Part shown: positions 31,634 through 39,807 of the stretch, piece after piece
Layout of the letters: every line of letters begins with the position of its first letter
Position numbering within the stretch: the first letter of the stretch is position 1
Source of the DNA: Bacteroidota bacterium
Lineage (GTDB): Bacteria; Bacteroidota; Ignavibacteria; UBA10030; UBA6906
Assembly: GCA_019637975.1 (NCBI GenBank)
Contig: JAHBUR010000032.1
Coordinates: forward strand, 1 to 49,461
DNA: 49,461 nucleotides
Reading direction: 5' to 3'
Translations under genes and position numbers: made by a program
Notes under the pieces: generated by a model
The model's database searches: none
What the model was told of the DNA's origin: nothing
The model's input: the letters and a program-made list of their open reading frames with translations, nothing else

Positions 31634-33739
31634 ATGAACAATTCGATTAGGGAGTACATTAAGGAATTTCGATTCCCGGAAATTCTCAAATTTGATTTCA
31701 CACATATCAAAGGAGACCTGGTTGGCGGACTGACGTCTGCAATTGTGGCATTGCCGCTTGCGCTGGGCTTCGGTATTCTGGCTTACAACGGTGACCCGCG
31801 CGGTGCTGTGGCCGGATTGTATGGCGCGATTTTTACCGGATTCTTTGCGTCACTGTTCGGAGGAACTCCCCGGCAAATCACCGGCCCCACAGGCGGCATG
31901 ACGGTGATCCTTACGCAATTGTATGTAGAGTACGGTGGGGCCGACGCCTTGCTCGGCGCGTGTTTAATAGCCGGTGTGCTTCAAGTGTTGTACGGATTCA
32001 TCAAGGCCGGCAGGTTCATTTCATTCATTCCCTATCCCGTTGTTGTGGGATTTACCAACGGCATCGCTATCCTTATTTTTCTTCAGCAACTGAATCTCTT
32101 CGCCGGCGCGCCTGTTATCGGATTGATCACCATTGCCGTTATTGTTGCCTCGCCGTACATCTTTAAGGGTCTACCGAAAGCGTTATTGGGATTGATTGCA
32201 GGAACAGTGACGGCTTCCTTTTTGTACTCCAATTGGGATTGGATGAGGCTTGCAGTCGATCCTCACACATTTGAATTCTCAGTAGCGGCAACGCTGAATG
32301 TCATTGGCGAGATACCCCGCTCGTTTTCGTTGCCGAGTTTTCCTGACAATGATTGGAAAACGTGGTCGAGACTTTTTCCGGCAGGCCTCACCATTTCCCT
32401 CCTTGGGGCATTAGAGACATTGCTTGCCTCGGTCGTTGCCGATAGTGTTACGGGAGATCGCCACAACAGTAACCGAGAGCTTGTCGGGCAGGGTATCGGG
32501 AATTTCGTTGCCGGTTTGTTCGGCGGAATCGCCGGAACAGGGGCGATTGTGCGCACGAATGTTAATATCCGTGCCGGCGGCGTAACAAAATTGTCGGGTA
32601 TGTGGCACGCTGTTGTGTTGGTTGTGGTGATGCTCTTGCTTGCTTCCTTTGTTGCCAGCGTTCCGCTTGTCGTTCTTGCGGGAGTTCTGATGATGACGGC
32701 CATTGGAATGTTTGAGTGGCGTCCTTTGAAACTGCTTCCCAAGACTCCACGCCCCGATGCGATTGTTATGGTTTCAACAATGGTTATTACTGTACTCTCA
32801 GATCTCATTACGGCGGTACTTGTCGGATTTGCGCTTGCCGGTTTCTTGTTTGTCTACCGTATGAGTGAGCTCGGGGTTACCAACTTGCTTGATGAAAAGC
32901 ACGCTGATCGTCTGCCAAACGAACAGGAGGAAACCCTAAGGAAACATAAGATTGTGGCCTACGATATTGAAGGACCATTGTTCTTCGGAGCTGCAAGGAA
33001 CTTCGTCAAGGAAATTGAGGAGGAATCCGACTACAGAATCATCATTCTCAACATGGAAAGCGTTCCCGTTGTCGATACGACAGGTGCTGTTGCCATTGAA
33101 GAGATTGTTGACCGGCTGAATAGGGACAAGAAGAAGATTATTATTGCAGGGCTGAGAAAGGAAGTGCGCATCGTGCTGCACCGGCTGGGAATTACGCAGA
33201 AAATCGGCGTTGGCAATTTTGCAGTTGATATGCACAGGGCAACCCAGTACGCAGTCAGTTACGCCTCCGGTCAAGCAGAGCGGGTTCATCTCGGGCGGTA
33301 TCTTGCGCAGGATCTGATTCTGCTTGACGTCGAAGTTGGGTCAAAGGAAGAGTTGTTTTCCCGGATGGCTGCGCGAGCTTTCAAGCTCGGATATGTTTCG
33401 AACAAAGCTGAATTTCTCAAGGGTTTGTGGGAAAGGGAAGAGGCCGGCTCCACCGGGTTCGAGAATGGCGTTGCGATTCCGCACGCTTTTTCGGGTTCGG
33501 CTGAACGTATTGTTGTCATCATTGCGCGGCTTGCAGAGCCCATCGTATACGAAACCTTGGATGGCAAACCCGTCTCCCTTGTGTTCATGATTACTGCGCC
33601 CGACCAGAACGAGTACCTTCGCACGCTTTCCTTGCTCGCCAAAATGCTGAAGAACCCTGGTATTATCGAACAGCTTCACACCGCCAACGAGCCTCATGAA
33701 GTGTTCGACATACTCGCCCATCGGGCTGATGATGTGTGA
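31634..33739 (+). CDS. SulP family anion permease with STAS and PTS EIIA domains
   Basis: A 701-residue transporter of three parts. The membrane part (about residues 20-415) has the SulP features GLTSAIVALPLALGFG, GLYGAIFTGFFASLFGGTPRQ and GPTGGMT. A STAS domain (about 435-535) carries the switch motif VVDTTGAVA. The last 150 residues are a PTS EIIA type-2 (nitrogen/fructose) domain, with its phosphoryl-accepting His near 616 in GVAIPHAFSG. SulP proteins move sulfate, bicarbonate or other anions with sodium or protons. The EIIA domain suggests control by a phosphoryl relay. The ATG at 31634 is chosen because the earlier ATG lies in a terminator. The transported ion cannot be told from sequence. 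Confidence 0.9.
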   Translation: MNNSIREYIKEFRFPEILKFDFTHIKGDLVGGLTSAIVALPLALGFGILAYNGDPRGAVAGLYGAIFTGFFASLFGGTPRQITGPTGGMTVILTQLYVEYGGADALLGACLIAGVLQVLYGFIKAGRFISFIPYPVVVGFTNGIAILIFLQQLNLFAGAPVIGLITIAVIVASPYIFKGLPKALLGLIAGTVTASFLYSNWDWMRLAVDPHTFEFSVAATLNVIGEIPRSFSLPSFPDNDWKTWSRLFPAGLTISLLGALETLLASVVADSVTGDRHNSNRELVGQGIGNFVAGLFGGIAGTGAIVRTNVNIRAGGVTKLSGMWHAVVLVVVMLLLASFVASVPLVVLAGVLMMTAIGMFEWRPLKLLPKTPRPDAIVMVSTMVITVLSDLITAVLVGFALAGFLFVYRMSELGVTNLLDEKHADRLPNEQEETLRKHKIVAYDIEGPLFFGAARNFVKEIEEESDYRIIILNMESVPVVDTTGAVAIEEIVDRLNRDKKKIIIAGLRKEVRIVLHRLGITQKIGVGNFAVDMHRATQYAVSYASGQAERVHLGRYLAQDLILLDVEVGSKEELFSRMAARAFKLGYVSNKAEFLKGLWEREEAGSTGFENGVAIPHAFSGSAERIVVIIARLAEPIVYETLDGKPVSLVFMITAPDQNEYLRTLSLLAKMLKNPGIIEQLHTANEPHEVFDILAHRADDV

Positions 33740-33749
33740 TTGTGATTTC

Positions 33750-33774
33750 CGATGGAGTTTCCTATATTCCATCG
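33750..33774. repeat. Stem-loop between the SulP gene and the small membrane protein
   Basis: CGATGGA (33750-33756) and TCCATCG (33768-33774) form a perfect 7-bp stem with an 11-base loop just after the SulP stop. No U-run follows, so it may protect or process the mRNA rather than terminate it. Confidence 0.4.
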
Positions 33775-33790
33775 AACGATTTGTCCAAAA

Positions 33791-34024
33791 ATGAATATCA
33801 CCCCAAAAACAGTTGCTGTGTTCGGCTACATCAGCATTCCGGTTATGCTGATTATGCTTGCCTTGTTGTGGTTTAGAATTGTGCCGGATACTCTCACGAT
33901 CCCGTTTTTCAGCATTGCGCTCGGCTTGTTTCTTGTGCGGATTGTTCTCCGCATTCAGCTTGCGCGAAACGAACGTAGGGCACTGGAGGCAAAAAGACAG
34001 GCACAGACCCAGGTCGGAGACTAA
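33791..34024 (+). CDS. Small two-helix membrane protein
   Basis: A 77-residue protein with two hydrophobic helices (about residues 7-27 and 33-52) and a basic cytoplasmic tail (RNERRALEAKRQ). I do not recognise the family. The ATG at 33791 is chosen over one at 33752 because the latter lies in a stem-loop; neither has a clear ribosome site. It is 23 bases before the membrane glycosyltransferase gene and probably in the same transcript. Confidence 0.6.
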   Translation: MNITPKTVAVFGYISIPVMLIMLALLWFRIVPDTLTIPFFSIALGLFLVRIVLRIQLARNERRALEAKRQAQTQVGD

Positions 34025-34047
34025 CATCTTTCCGGACACAAAACCTC

Positions 34048-35259
34048 ATGCACTTCCTCTCCCCACTCAGGATAGCCCTGCTCGCCGGAGCAGCGAGTTT
34101 GTTGTTTTCGTTTCTTCTTATACCGTTCATCTCAGAATCTCATCACCTGAATCCTGACCCTGATCGCTTCGGTGAAGTTGCGCTTAGTGTCGCAAACGGA
34201 GACGGATTCGTGTATGAAAAAGATGGCTCACCGGTTCTTGAACGAACGCCGTTGTACACATTCATCGTTGCCGGTCTGTTCGCTATTGCCGGCGGGTACT
34301 CGGTTGTTGCTGTTCAGATCTATCAGGCTGTTCTGCACGGGCTGGCATCGGTTGTTGTTTTTGCTATAGTTGCGAGGTTGCTAAACCGGCAGACGGCAAT
34401 TGTCTGTCAATCGATCTTTGCTTTGCATCCGATTGTGTTGTGGTATACCGCCCGAATCTGGGTGGAAACCACACACACCTGTTTGCTTGTGTTGATTGCG
34501 TACACCTTGCTTCTCTTCTTCGAGTCCCCAACGTACAGGAGGGGAATCCTGTTGGGCTTGCTTACCGGGTTATCGTGTTTAGTGAAGCCGATTCTACTGC
34601 TGTTTCCGGTTATTATTGCAGTTCTGACGATGAGCCGCTTTGGGTTACAGGGGTACAAGACCGGGATTGCAGTTCTGGTTGCAACATTTGCCGTTGTTCT
34701 TCCGTGGACGATTCGCAACTATGAAGTCAGCGGCAAGTTTGTTGCGGTCAACACGTCGTTAGGTTTCAACCTGTTTCAGGGTACAGTGATCGGTGAGAAC
34801 TGGCCTTCGGCCGGTATGGGTATTCTCGACTACTGGGAAAAGGGGAAAGAGAGAGCGGATGCGATTCTCTCCCCGCACGGACTTGCGTGGGAAAGCGTCG
34901 AGGGGGACGCCTTGTTAACACGCAGGAGTTTTGATTCAGACAACATCACGCCCGGCAAAGTGATGAGGAGATTTGCGGCAAACTTCGCAACATTTTGGTA
35001 CTTGAGTGAATCCGCTACAAAATCGTTTTTCTTTGGTGTACTGCAAGTACCACTGTTGCTGGCAGGAATTGTTTCTTTCGTTCTGAGTGAAAGTAAAATG
35101 CGAAAAGCCCTCTTGCCCCTTGCGCTGCTTATCGCCTACTATGCGATTGTGCACGGATTCATTGTCGGTTGGGGGAGATATTCGATGCCACTCGTTCCGC
35201 TTCTTGTTATTCTTTCAGCACCGCTTATTTCACGATATTTCGGTCGCTTAAAGACATGA
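34048..35259 (+). CDS. GT39/ArnT-like membrane glycosyltransferase
   Basis: A 403-residue polytopic protein of the dolichyl-phosphate mannosyltransferase/ArnT superfamily (GT-C fold). It has about ten membrane helices. The first extracytoplasmic loop has the acidic stretch NPDPDRFGEVA, and the ERTPLYTF segment is typical of this superfamily; LVKPILLLFP and LPWTIRNY are further family marks. Such enzymes take sugar from a polyprenyl-phosphate carrier and add it to lipid, glycan or protein on the periplasmic side. The next gene (acetyltransferase) overlaps it by ATGA. Donor and acceptor are unknown. Confidence 0.82.
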   Translation: MHFLSPLRIALLAGAASLLFSFLLIPFISESHHLNPDPDRFGEVALSVANGDGFVYEKDGSPVLERTPLYTFIVAGLFAIAGGYSVVAVQIYQAVLHGLASVVVFAIVARLLNRQTAIVCQSIFALHPIVLWYTARIWVETTHTCLLVLIAYTLLLFFESPTYRRGILLGLLTGLSCLVKPILLLFPVIIAVLTMSRFGLQGYKTGIAVLVATFAVVLPWTIRNYEVSGKFVAVNTSLGFNLFQGTVIGENWPSAGMGILDYWEKGKERADAILSPHGLAWESVEGDALLTRRSFDSDNITPGKVMRRFAANFATFWYLSESATKSFFFGVLQVPLLLAGIVSFVLSESKMRKALLPLALLIAYYAIVHGFIVGWGRYSMPLVPLLVILSAPLISRYFGRLKT

Positions 35260-35897
35260 TCTCGCTTTTTGAAGAATTCAGTCCTCTTCACGCAACACTT
35301 CCGCAAAAGCTGGAGTCGCAACGGCTTGAACTTCGTTGCTACCAGAGTACCGACGTGTCTGTGATAAGGGCCGTGTTCGATGCGAACAGGGAAAGACTAA
35401 GGAACGGGTTCTTCTCTCGGGCAAAACTGACGCAGTCGGAAAATGATGTTGAGGCCTTTGTGCAGCAAGTCCGGCAACTCTGGAATGTGAGGGAGGCGTT
35501 TCATTTCTCCATTTGGGAGAAGCAGCAGCAATCGTATGTAGGAGAAATCTTCATAGCGTGCATTTCATGGCAGGTTCCTAAAGGTGATGTTGGATATTTC
35601 GTCGTGAGGGAGTTCGAGGGCCAAAGGATGATCACAGAAGCTGTGTGCGCAATACTGCCCTTTGCCTTTGACAGGCTTCAGATGAACAAGTTGCAGATCA
35701 GGTGCCCGGTGGATAATCTTCGCAGCCAGAGAGTGGCGGAACGCTCAGGTTTCAAGATCGAAGGAGTGTTGAGGAATGATCGCGTGAACAGTGACGGACA
35801 CCTGCCGCTTGACATAGTGTATTACGGCATGACTCCCGGTGATTTTCGGAAGATTGAAAGGAAGCCTCCCGATTTCGGGAAGCCTCCTGAAGAGTGA
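35256..35897 (+). CDS. GNAT family N-acetyltransferase (RimJ/RimL-like)
   Basis: A 213-residue acetyltransferase of the Acetyltransf_3 type. The N-terminal part SQRLELRCYQSTDVSVI, the GDVGYFVVREFEGQRMITEA acetyl-CoA-binding segment, and the end NKLQIRCPVDNLRSQRVAER followed by SGFKIEGVLRND are clear. RimJ/RimL enzymes acetylate protein N-termini; relatives act on antibiotics or sugars. The ATG overlaps the stop of the upstream glycosyltransferase, suggesting that it might modify the same glycan, which is inference. Its stop directly abuts the stop of the convergent gene. Confidence 0.85.
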   Translation: MISLFEEFSPLHATLPQKLESQRLELRCYQSTDVSVIRAVFDANRERLRNGFFSRAKLTQSENDVEAFVQQVRQLWNVREAFHFSIWEKQQQSYVGEIFIACISWQVPKGDVGYFVVREFEGQRMITEAVCAILPFAFDRLQMNKLQIRCPVDNLRSQRVAERSGFKIEGVLRNDRVNSDGHLPLDIVYYGMTPGDFRKIERKPPDFGKPPEE

Positions 35898-36248
35898 CTA
35901 TTGTCGGGCTCTCTTGTTTACGATGAAGTAGAAGAAAATCAATCCGGCGCCACCGAACGTTGCAATGAGGCCGGGAAACACGCCATCATTGAACCAGAGT
36001 GATTCACTCAACACTATGCCAAGCATAATTGCCAAGCCGACTCCAACGAGTACCATTCCCCACTTGAGAGAACTCAGGGGATCTATCCTGAACGCATTGC
36101 GTTCGTACAACGACTTGATCTCTTCCGCTTTCAATCCTCTCTCGATCATTGACATTCGTTCCTTATGCCGGGTGAGAACAATTGAGCCCCAAATTCCTCC
36201 GATTGTGAGGAAAAAAGCCAGTGGAATGAGAATTTCCGGACCGTCCAT
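35898..36248 (-). CDS. Small membrane protein, DUF6249-like
   Basis: A 116-residue protein: helix 1 (about residues 4-24), a cytoplasmic stretch with HKERMSMIERGLKAEEIKSL, and two helices near the C-terminus. The layout resembles DUF6249-type proteins that often sit beside ECF sigma factors in Bacteroidota; this assignment is from memory of the pattern. The ATG at 36248 follows AAGGAA. The gene is divergent from the sigma factor gene and may be under its control. Its function is unknown. Confidence 0.65.
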   Translation of the reverse strand: MDGPEILIPLAFFLTIGGIWGSIVLTRHKERMSMIERGLKAEEIKSLYERNAFRIDPLSSLKWGMVLVGVGLAIMLGIVLSESLWFNDGVFPGLIATFGGAGLIFFYFIVNKRARQ

Positions 36249-36371
36249 TGTGCAGTTCCTTATATGATGAATGCGTGTATGTGAAATTGGTTGTGAACCT
36301 CTATTTGCTGGTTTAGACTGCTGAAGCCTTTTCAAGGTTTCAACAACCTGCTTCACTCGTATCTTGTTCTG

Positions 36372-36402
36372 GTGAAACCCTTGTTCGGATTTCGAGGTCT
36401 AA
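36372..36402 (+). promoter_or_regulatory. Possible ECF-type promoter before the sigma factor gene
   Basis: GTGAAACCC (36372-36380), then 16 bases, then GTCTAA (36397-36402). This resembles the GGAACTT-N16-TCTGA class recognised by ECF sigma factors and could allow self-regulation. Only one instance was found, so the call is weak. Confidence 0.3.
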
Positions 36403-36434
36403 CCAATTGAACTGAACCTAAACAGCGGGCAACT

Positions 36435-37010
36435 TTGCGGCAACCAGATAACGAAATCATCAACCAAATCCGAACAGGAGATGTGCGAAAGTATGCCTTG
36501 TTGGTGGACCGGCATAAAGATCGGGCATTTACGCTTGCTTTGCGGCTTGTCCAGGATAGGGAGGAGGCGGAGGAACTGGTTCAGGACGCGTTTGTGAGGG
36601 CATATCGCAGTCTAGAGCAGTTTCGGGGAGACGCGAAATTCAGTACCTGGCTCTACCGGATTGTGTACAATCTTTGTATGACAAGAGTAACGAGGCGCAA
36701 AGCCCGGCCCGAATTTCTCGATTACCATCAAGAGGAAACGCATCAAGGCCTGTTTGCGGACAACGATGAAGCCGGAGTTGACGAGCAAATAGAGAACGAG
36801 GATTTCAGAAAAATTCTTCTAGAGGAAGTGAGCCGCTTGCCTGAACACTACCGGGCGGCTGTCGGGCTCTTCTATTTGCAGGAGATGAGCTATGAGGAAA
36901 TGACGAATGTGTTGCAGCTTCCCCTCGGAACAGTCAAAACAAATCTATTCAGAGCCAGAAATCTCTTGCGTGAACGAATGAGTATTCGGCTGAAAGGAGA
37001 GATAGCGTGA
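36435..37010 (+). CDS. ECF-type RNA polymerase sigma factor
   Basis: A 191-residue sigma-70 family protein with only regions 2 and 4. Region 2 holds EAEELVQDAFVRAYRSLEQF and FSTWLYRIVYNLCM. Region 4 has the helix-turn-helix MSYEEMTNVLQLPLGTVKTN followed by LFRARNLLRE. It redirects RNA polymerase to a set of stress or envelope promoters. The start is a TTG with a poor ribosome site. Its TGA overlaps the GTG of the anti-sigma gene, so the two are made in step and the sigma factor is likely held at the membrane until a signal arrives. Confidence 0.9.
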   Translation: MRQPDNEIINQIRTGDVRKYALLVDRHKDRAFTLALRLVQDREEAEELVQDAFVRAYRSLEQFRGDAKFSTWLYRIVYNLCMTRVTRRKARPEFLDYHQEETHQGLFADNDEAGVDEQIENEDFRKILLEEVSRLPEHYRAAVGLFYLQEMSYEEMTNVLQLPLGTVKTNLFRARNLLRERMSIRLKGEIA

Positions 37011-37561
37011 GCAACAATCATTTAACAAATGAACACATGCAATTGCTTGTTGACGGGAACCTTCCGACGGAGGAAGCCGGGGATGTTCAACGGCATCTCA
37101 ACACGTGCACGCATTGCGCGATGAGTTACAGAGGCCTTGTTGGTGTTCACGATGCGTTGATGAATATGCCTACGGAACATGTCGGGTCAGATTTTACACA
37201 GAGAATTCTCGGGCGATTGGGTGTTGTGCCGCGAACCCCATTCCTGTTCAGGCTGGCTGAAAATCTTGCCTACGTGTTCGCGCTGATGATCGTGCTGGGC
37301 ATCATGCTTTCAGTGTTCACCGTAACCGGCGTACTCAATACCCAACAACTGGAGAAATCGCAAAGCGCAATAGGGGAAGTAAGCGGGAAAATAGCGACGA
37401 GCATGAACTCATTCCTGAACGAGTTTACAGTGGCCCTGCAATCATATCTGCCATTTGTGTTCGGAAGCGGAAGCTTGAAGATCGCCCTGATGGGAACGAT
37501 TATCGTCGGAATGCTGGCACTTGCCGACAGGCTGGTGAGGCGGCGGGTTCTCCGCCATTAG
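37007..37561 (+). CDS. Membrane anti-sigma factor with zinc-finger domain
   Basis: A 184-residue protein. The N-terminal 50 residues hold the anti-sigma zinc motif HLNTCTHC (His-x3-Cys-x2-Cys). A membrane helix lies near residues 87-109 and a second near 161-178, with a periplasmic segment between. It should bind and hold the sigma factor encoded just upstream. GTG start, overlapping the sigma stop by GTGA. The signal that releases the sigma factor is unknown. The site-2 protease at 5761 is a possible cleavage enzyme for such anti-sigma factors, but nothing in the sequence links them. Confidence 0.88.
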   Translation: MSNNHLTNEHMQLLVDGNLPTEEAGDVQRHLNTCTHCAMSYRGLVGVHDALMNMPTEHVGSDFTQRILGRLGVVPRTPFLFRLAENLAYVFALMIVLGIMLSVFTVTGVLNTQQLEKSQSAIGEVSGKIATSMNSFLNEFTVALQSYLPFVFGSGSLKIALMGTIIVGMLALADRLVRRRVLRH

Positions 37562-37565
37562 GAAA

Positions 37566-37868
37566 CTACTTCGCGGCACTAAGGTATTTTACTTCAACCC
37601 GTCCGAGCATTTCGGCCCAGTGCATGGTGTTCTTCGGCAGATCAATCCGGTCGCCCGGCTTCATCAGCCATTCGCCGCGATCCGTGCCGAGTTTCATTTG
37701 TCCCTGTACGATCACGATAAAATCGTCAAAGTCATGCTTGTGGCGGCCATATTTCGTGCCGGGCACGTCCGAGTATAACTCCCATTCGAGTCCTTGCTTT
37801 TGGAGAATGGAAGTCAGTTCCTCCAGCGTCGGTTTCTTCAGTTTTGAAATGTGTACAACATCCAGCAT
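37566..37868 (-). CDS. Cupin-domain protein
   Basis: A 100-residue single-domain cupin. The metal-binding first motif is GRHKHDFDDFIVIVQGQM and the second PGDRIDLPKNTMHWAEM, so His and Glu/Asp ligands are present. Small cupins bind metals and act as isomerases, dioxygenases or sensors; no substrate is evident. The ATG follows CAGGA. It lies 11 bases after bshA on the same strand, so the two form an operon. Confidence 0.8.
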   Translation of the reverse strand: MLDVVHISKLKKPTLEELTSILQKQGLEWELYSDVPGTKYGRHKHDFDDFIVIVQGQMKLGTDRGEWLMKPGDRIDLPKNTMHWAEMLGRVEVKYLSAAK

Positions 37869-37879
37869 AGTAATCCTGA

Positions 37880-39037
37880 TCAGTTTTGAAATGCAAATCC
37901 CGAAACGGGCGTGGATTGTATATCCCCCCGGCATTGTTCATAGTAGGCCTCATAGTGGTTGACGATTTTGTGAACATCAAAATGGTCAACTGCACGCTTG
38001 CGGGCTGCCTGGGCGAAGAGCCGGTGGCGTGCTTCGTTTGTGAGAAGTTCGATGGCATAACGCGCCATGCGGTCGATGTCCCCGATTTCGGCAATGTACC
38101 CGGTTTCGCCATGTACTTGAAGTTCGGGAAGTCCGCCGACACTTGACGAGACGACCGGGACCTCGCAGGCCATTGCTTCAAGGGCAGACAGCCCGAAACT
38201 CTCCGACTGGCTCGGCATCAAAAACAAATCCGCCGCCGAAAGAATCGGGACGAGCTCAAGTTGCTTGCCAAGAAACTTCACATTCTTCTGGATTCCCAGC
38301 TCACGCACAAGAAGCTCACACGCCGATCTCTCCGGCCCGTCTCCCACGAGAATGAGTTTTGAAGGGACTTTTTTTACTACTTCGTTGAAAATCCTGATGA
38401 CATCTTGTACGCGTTTTACCGCTCTGAAATTCGAGATGTGAATCAGAACCTTCTCGCCTTTTGGGGCAAACTTGCCGCACACGTCACCGGAAGGAACGCG
38501 CCTGTACTTTTCGGTATCGACGAAATTCGGGATTACGGTAATATCCTTGCTAATCCCGAAATTCGTCACTGTTTTTTCGCGCAGGAACCGCGAAACAGCC
38601 GTGACGCCGTCACTTCGCTCGATGCTGAATTTCACGACGGGGAGAAAACTCGGCTCAAGACCCACAAGCGTAATATCGGTGCCGTGAAGCGTTGTCACGA
38701 CCTTAAGCCCGTTGTTGACGATTTCCCTCGCAAGATATGCGCTTGTTGCATGCGGGATAGCATAATGCGCGTGAATAATGTCGAGCTTCTCGAATCTGGC
38801 AACTTCCACCATTTTGCTTGCAAGCGCAGGAGTATACAAAGGAAACTCGAACACAGGATACGAAGCCATCTCCACTTCATGATAGTACACATTGCCGATG
38901 TATCCGTCTAATCTCATAGGCATTGCGTAGCTGATGAAGTGAATCTGGTGACCCTTGTCTGCCAGGGCTTTTCCCAGTTCCGTCGCAACGACCCCGCTGC
39001 CGCCGTACGTGGGGTAACACACCATTCCGATTTTCAT
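37880..39037 (-). CDS. bshA: N-acetyl-alpha-D-glucosaminyl L-malate synthase BshA
   Basis: A 385-residue family 4 glycosyltransferase. BshA joins UDP-GlcNAc and L-malate in the first step of bacillithiol synthesis, the low-molecular-weight thiol of Firmicutes and many Bacteroidota. The N-terminus MKIGMVCYPTYGGSGVVATE is the BshA signature, followed by HAHYAIPHATSAYLA, TTLHGTDITLVG, VIPNFVDTEKY and the donor-site SQSESFGLSALEAMACEVPV. The ATG at 39037 follows AAGGAAT; the longer frame adds 75 unrelated residues. The cupin gene follows in the same operon. No bshB or bshC gene is seen in the window. Confidence 0.9.
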   Translation of the reverse strand: MKIGMVCYPTYGGSGVVATELGKALADKGHQIHFISYAMPMRLDGYIGNVYYHEVEMASYPVFEFPLYTPALASKMVEVARFEKLDIIHAHYAIPHATSAYLAREIVNNGLKVVTTLHGTDITLVGLEPSFLPVVKFSIERSDGVTAVSRFLREKTVTNFGISKDITVIPNFVDTEKYRRVPSGDVCGKFAPKGEKVLIHISNFRAVKRVQDVIRIFNEVVKKVPSKLILVGDGPERSACELLVRELGIQKNVKFLGKQLELVPILSAADLFLMPSQSESFGLSALEAMACEVPVVSSSVGGLPELQVHGETGYIAEIGDIDRMARYAIELLTNEARHRLFAQAARKRAVDHFDVHKIVNHYEAYYEQCRGDIQSTPVSGFAFQN

Positions 39038-39060
39038 AGATGAGATTCCTTGTGCCGATG

Positions 39061-39089
39061 AAGATAGTGAGTGAAGTGCTAATCTGCAA
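39061..39089 (-). promoter_or_regulatory. Promoter candidate for bshA
   Basis: TTGCAG (39084-39089), 17-base spacer and TATCTT (39061-39066) on the minus strand, 24 bases before the start codon. Confidence 0.55.
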
Positions 39090-39198
39090 GAAATACTTTG
39101 AAAACTTTGATTGCGTGAGAATATGCACGCATCGTAAAACACGCAGTTTTGATGGATGTCCCCTTTGTGTGTTGATGGTAAACCTGTTACCTTACAAC

Positions 39199-39807
39199 AT
39201 GAATGACGAATACAAGACGATAGCAGCCCGAATCCGTTATGAAACGAAAGTGCGGGGCTCACGGTTTATTGCGAGTGCTCTGCCGGTTTCAACAAAAGCC
39301 GATACAGAAAGATTCCTTGCCGAAATCCGAAAGGAATTTTGGGATGCAACGCACAATTGTTTCGCCTACAAACTGGGTGTTGACGGCTCGCAATTCCGAT
39401 TCAACGATGATGGCGAGCCGGGTGGAAGTGCAGGCAAGCCGATTCTTTCCTCCATTGAAAAACACGGGCTGACGGATGTTCTTGTTGTTGTTACCCGGTA
39501 TTTTGGAGGTACAAAGTTGGGTGTTGGCGGTCTCGTGCGGGCATACGGCGATGCTGCAGAAGCTGTCTTAACGAAGGCAGAGAATGTCACAACGTACATT
39601 CTGCAAACCATCGAAGCGACGTTTCCCCACTCTCACATCAGCAACGTGATGCACGCGGTTTCCCGGATGGGGGCGCGCATTGTCGAAACAGCGTACGACG
39701 AAGATGTCCATCTGACAATCACTATTCGTCGTTCGAAAGCAGAAGAACTCAAAGCCGTTCTCGTGAACCACACATCGGGGAATGTCGCCCTGAAATCGAC
39801 CGGCTAA
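39199..39807 (+). CDS. YigZ/IMPACT family protein
   Basis: A 202-residue protein of the UPF0029/IMPACT family. Marks are RGSRFIASALPVSTK, FWDATHNCFAYKLG, DDGEPGGSAGKPIL and TRYFGGTKLGVGGLVRAYGDAA. The C-terminal ferredoxin-like DUF1949 domain is also present. Members bind translation machinery or act as putative peptidases; the function is not firmly known. I chose the ATG at 39199; a longer frame adds sequence unlike the family. It is divergent from bshA, and its stop overlaps that of the convergent acetate kinase gene by three bases. Confidence 0.88.
   Translation: MNDEYKTIAARIRYETKVRGSRFIASALPVSTKADTERFLAEIRKEFWDATHNCFAYKLGVDGSQFRFNDDGEPGGSAGKPILSSIEKHGLTDVLVVVTRYFGGTKLGVGGLVRAYGDAAEAVLTKAENVTTYILQTIEATFPHSHISNVMHAVSRMGARIVETAYDEDVHLTITIRRSKAEELKAVLVNHTSGNVALKSTG

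Noticed and set aside
35867..35880. Palindrome TCCCGATTTCGGGA near the end of the acetyltransferase gene
   Set aside because: It is inside the coding region, has only a two-base loop centre and is not followed by a U-run. It may be chance in a proline/glycine-coding stretch.
39038..39262. Upstream extension of the bshA reading frame by 75 codons
   Set aside because: The extra residues do not resemble any BshA, the promoter candidate lies within them, and the ATG at 39037 has a proper ribosome site.
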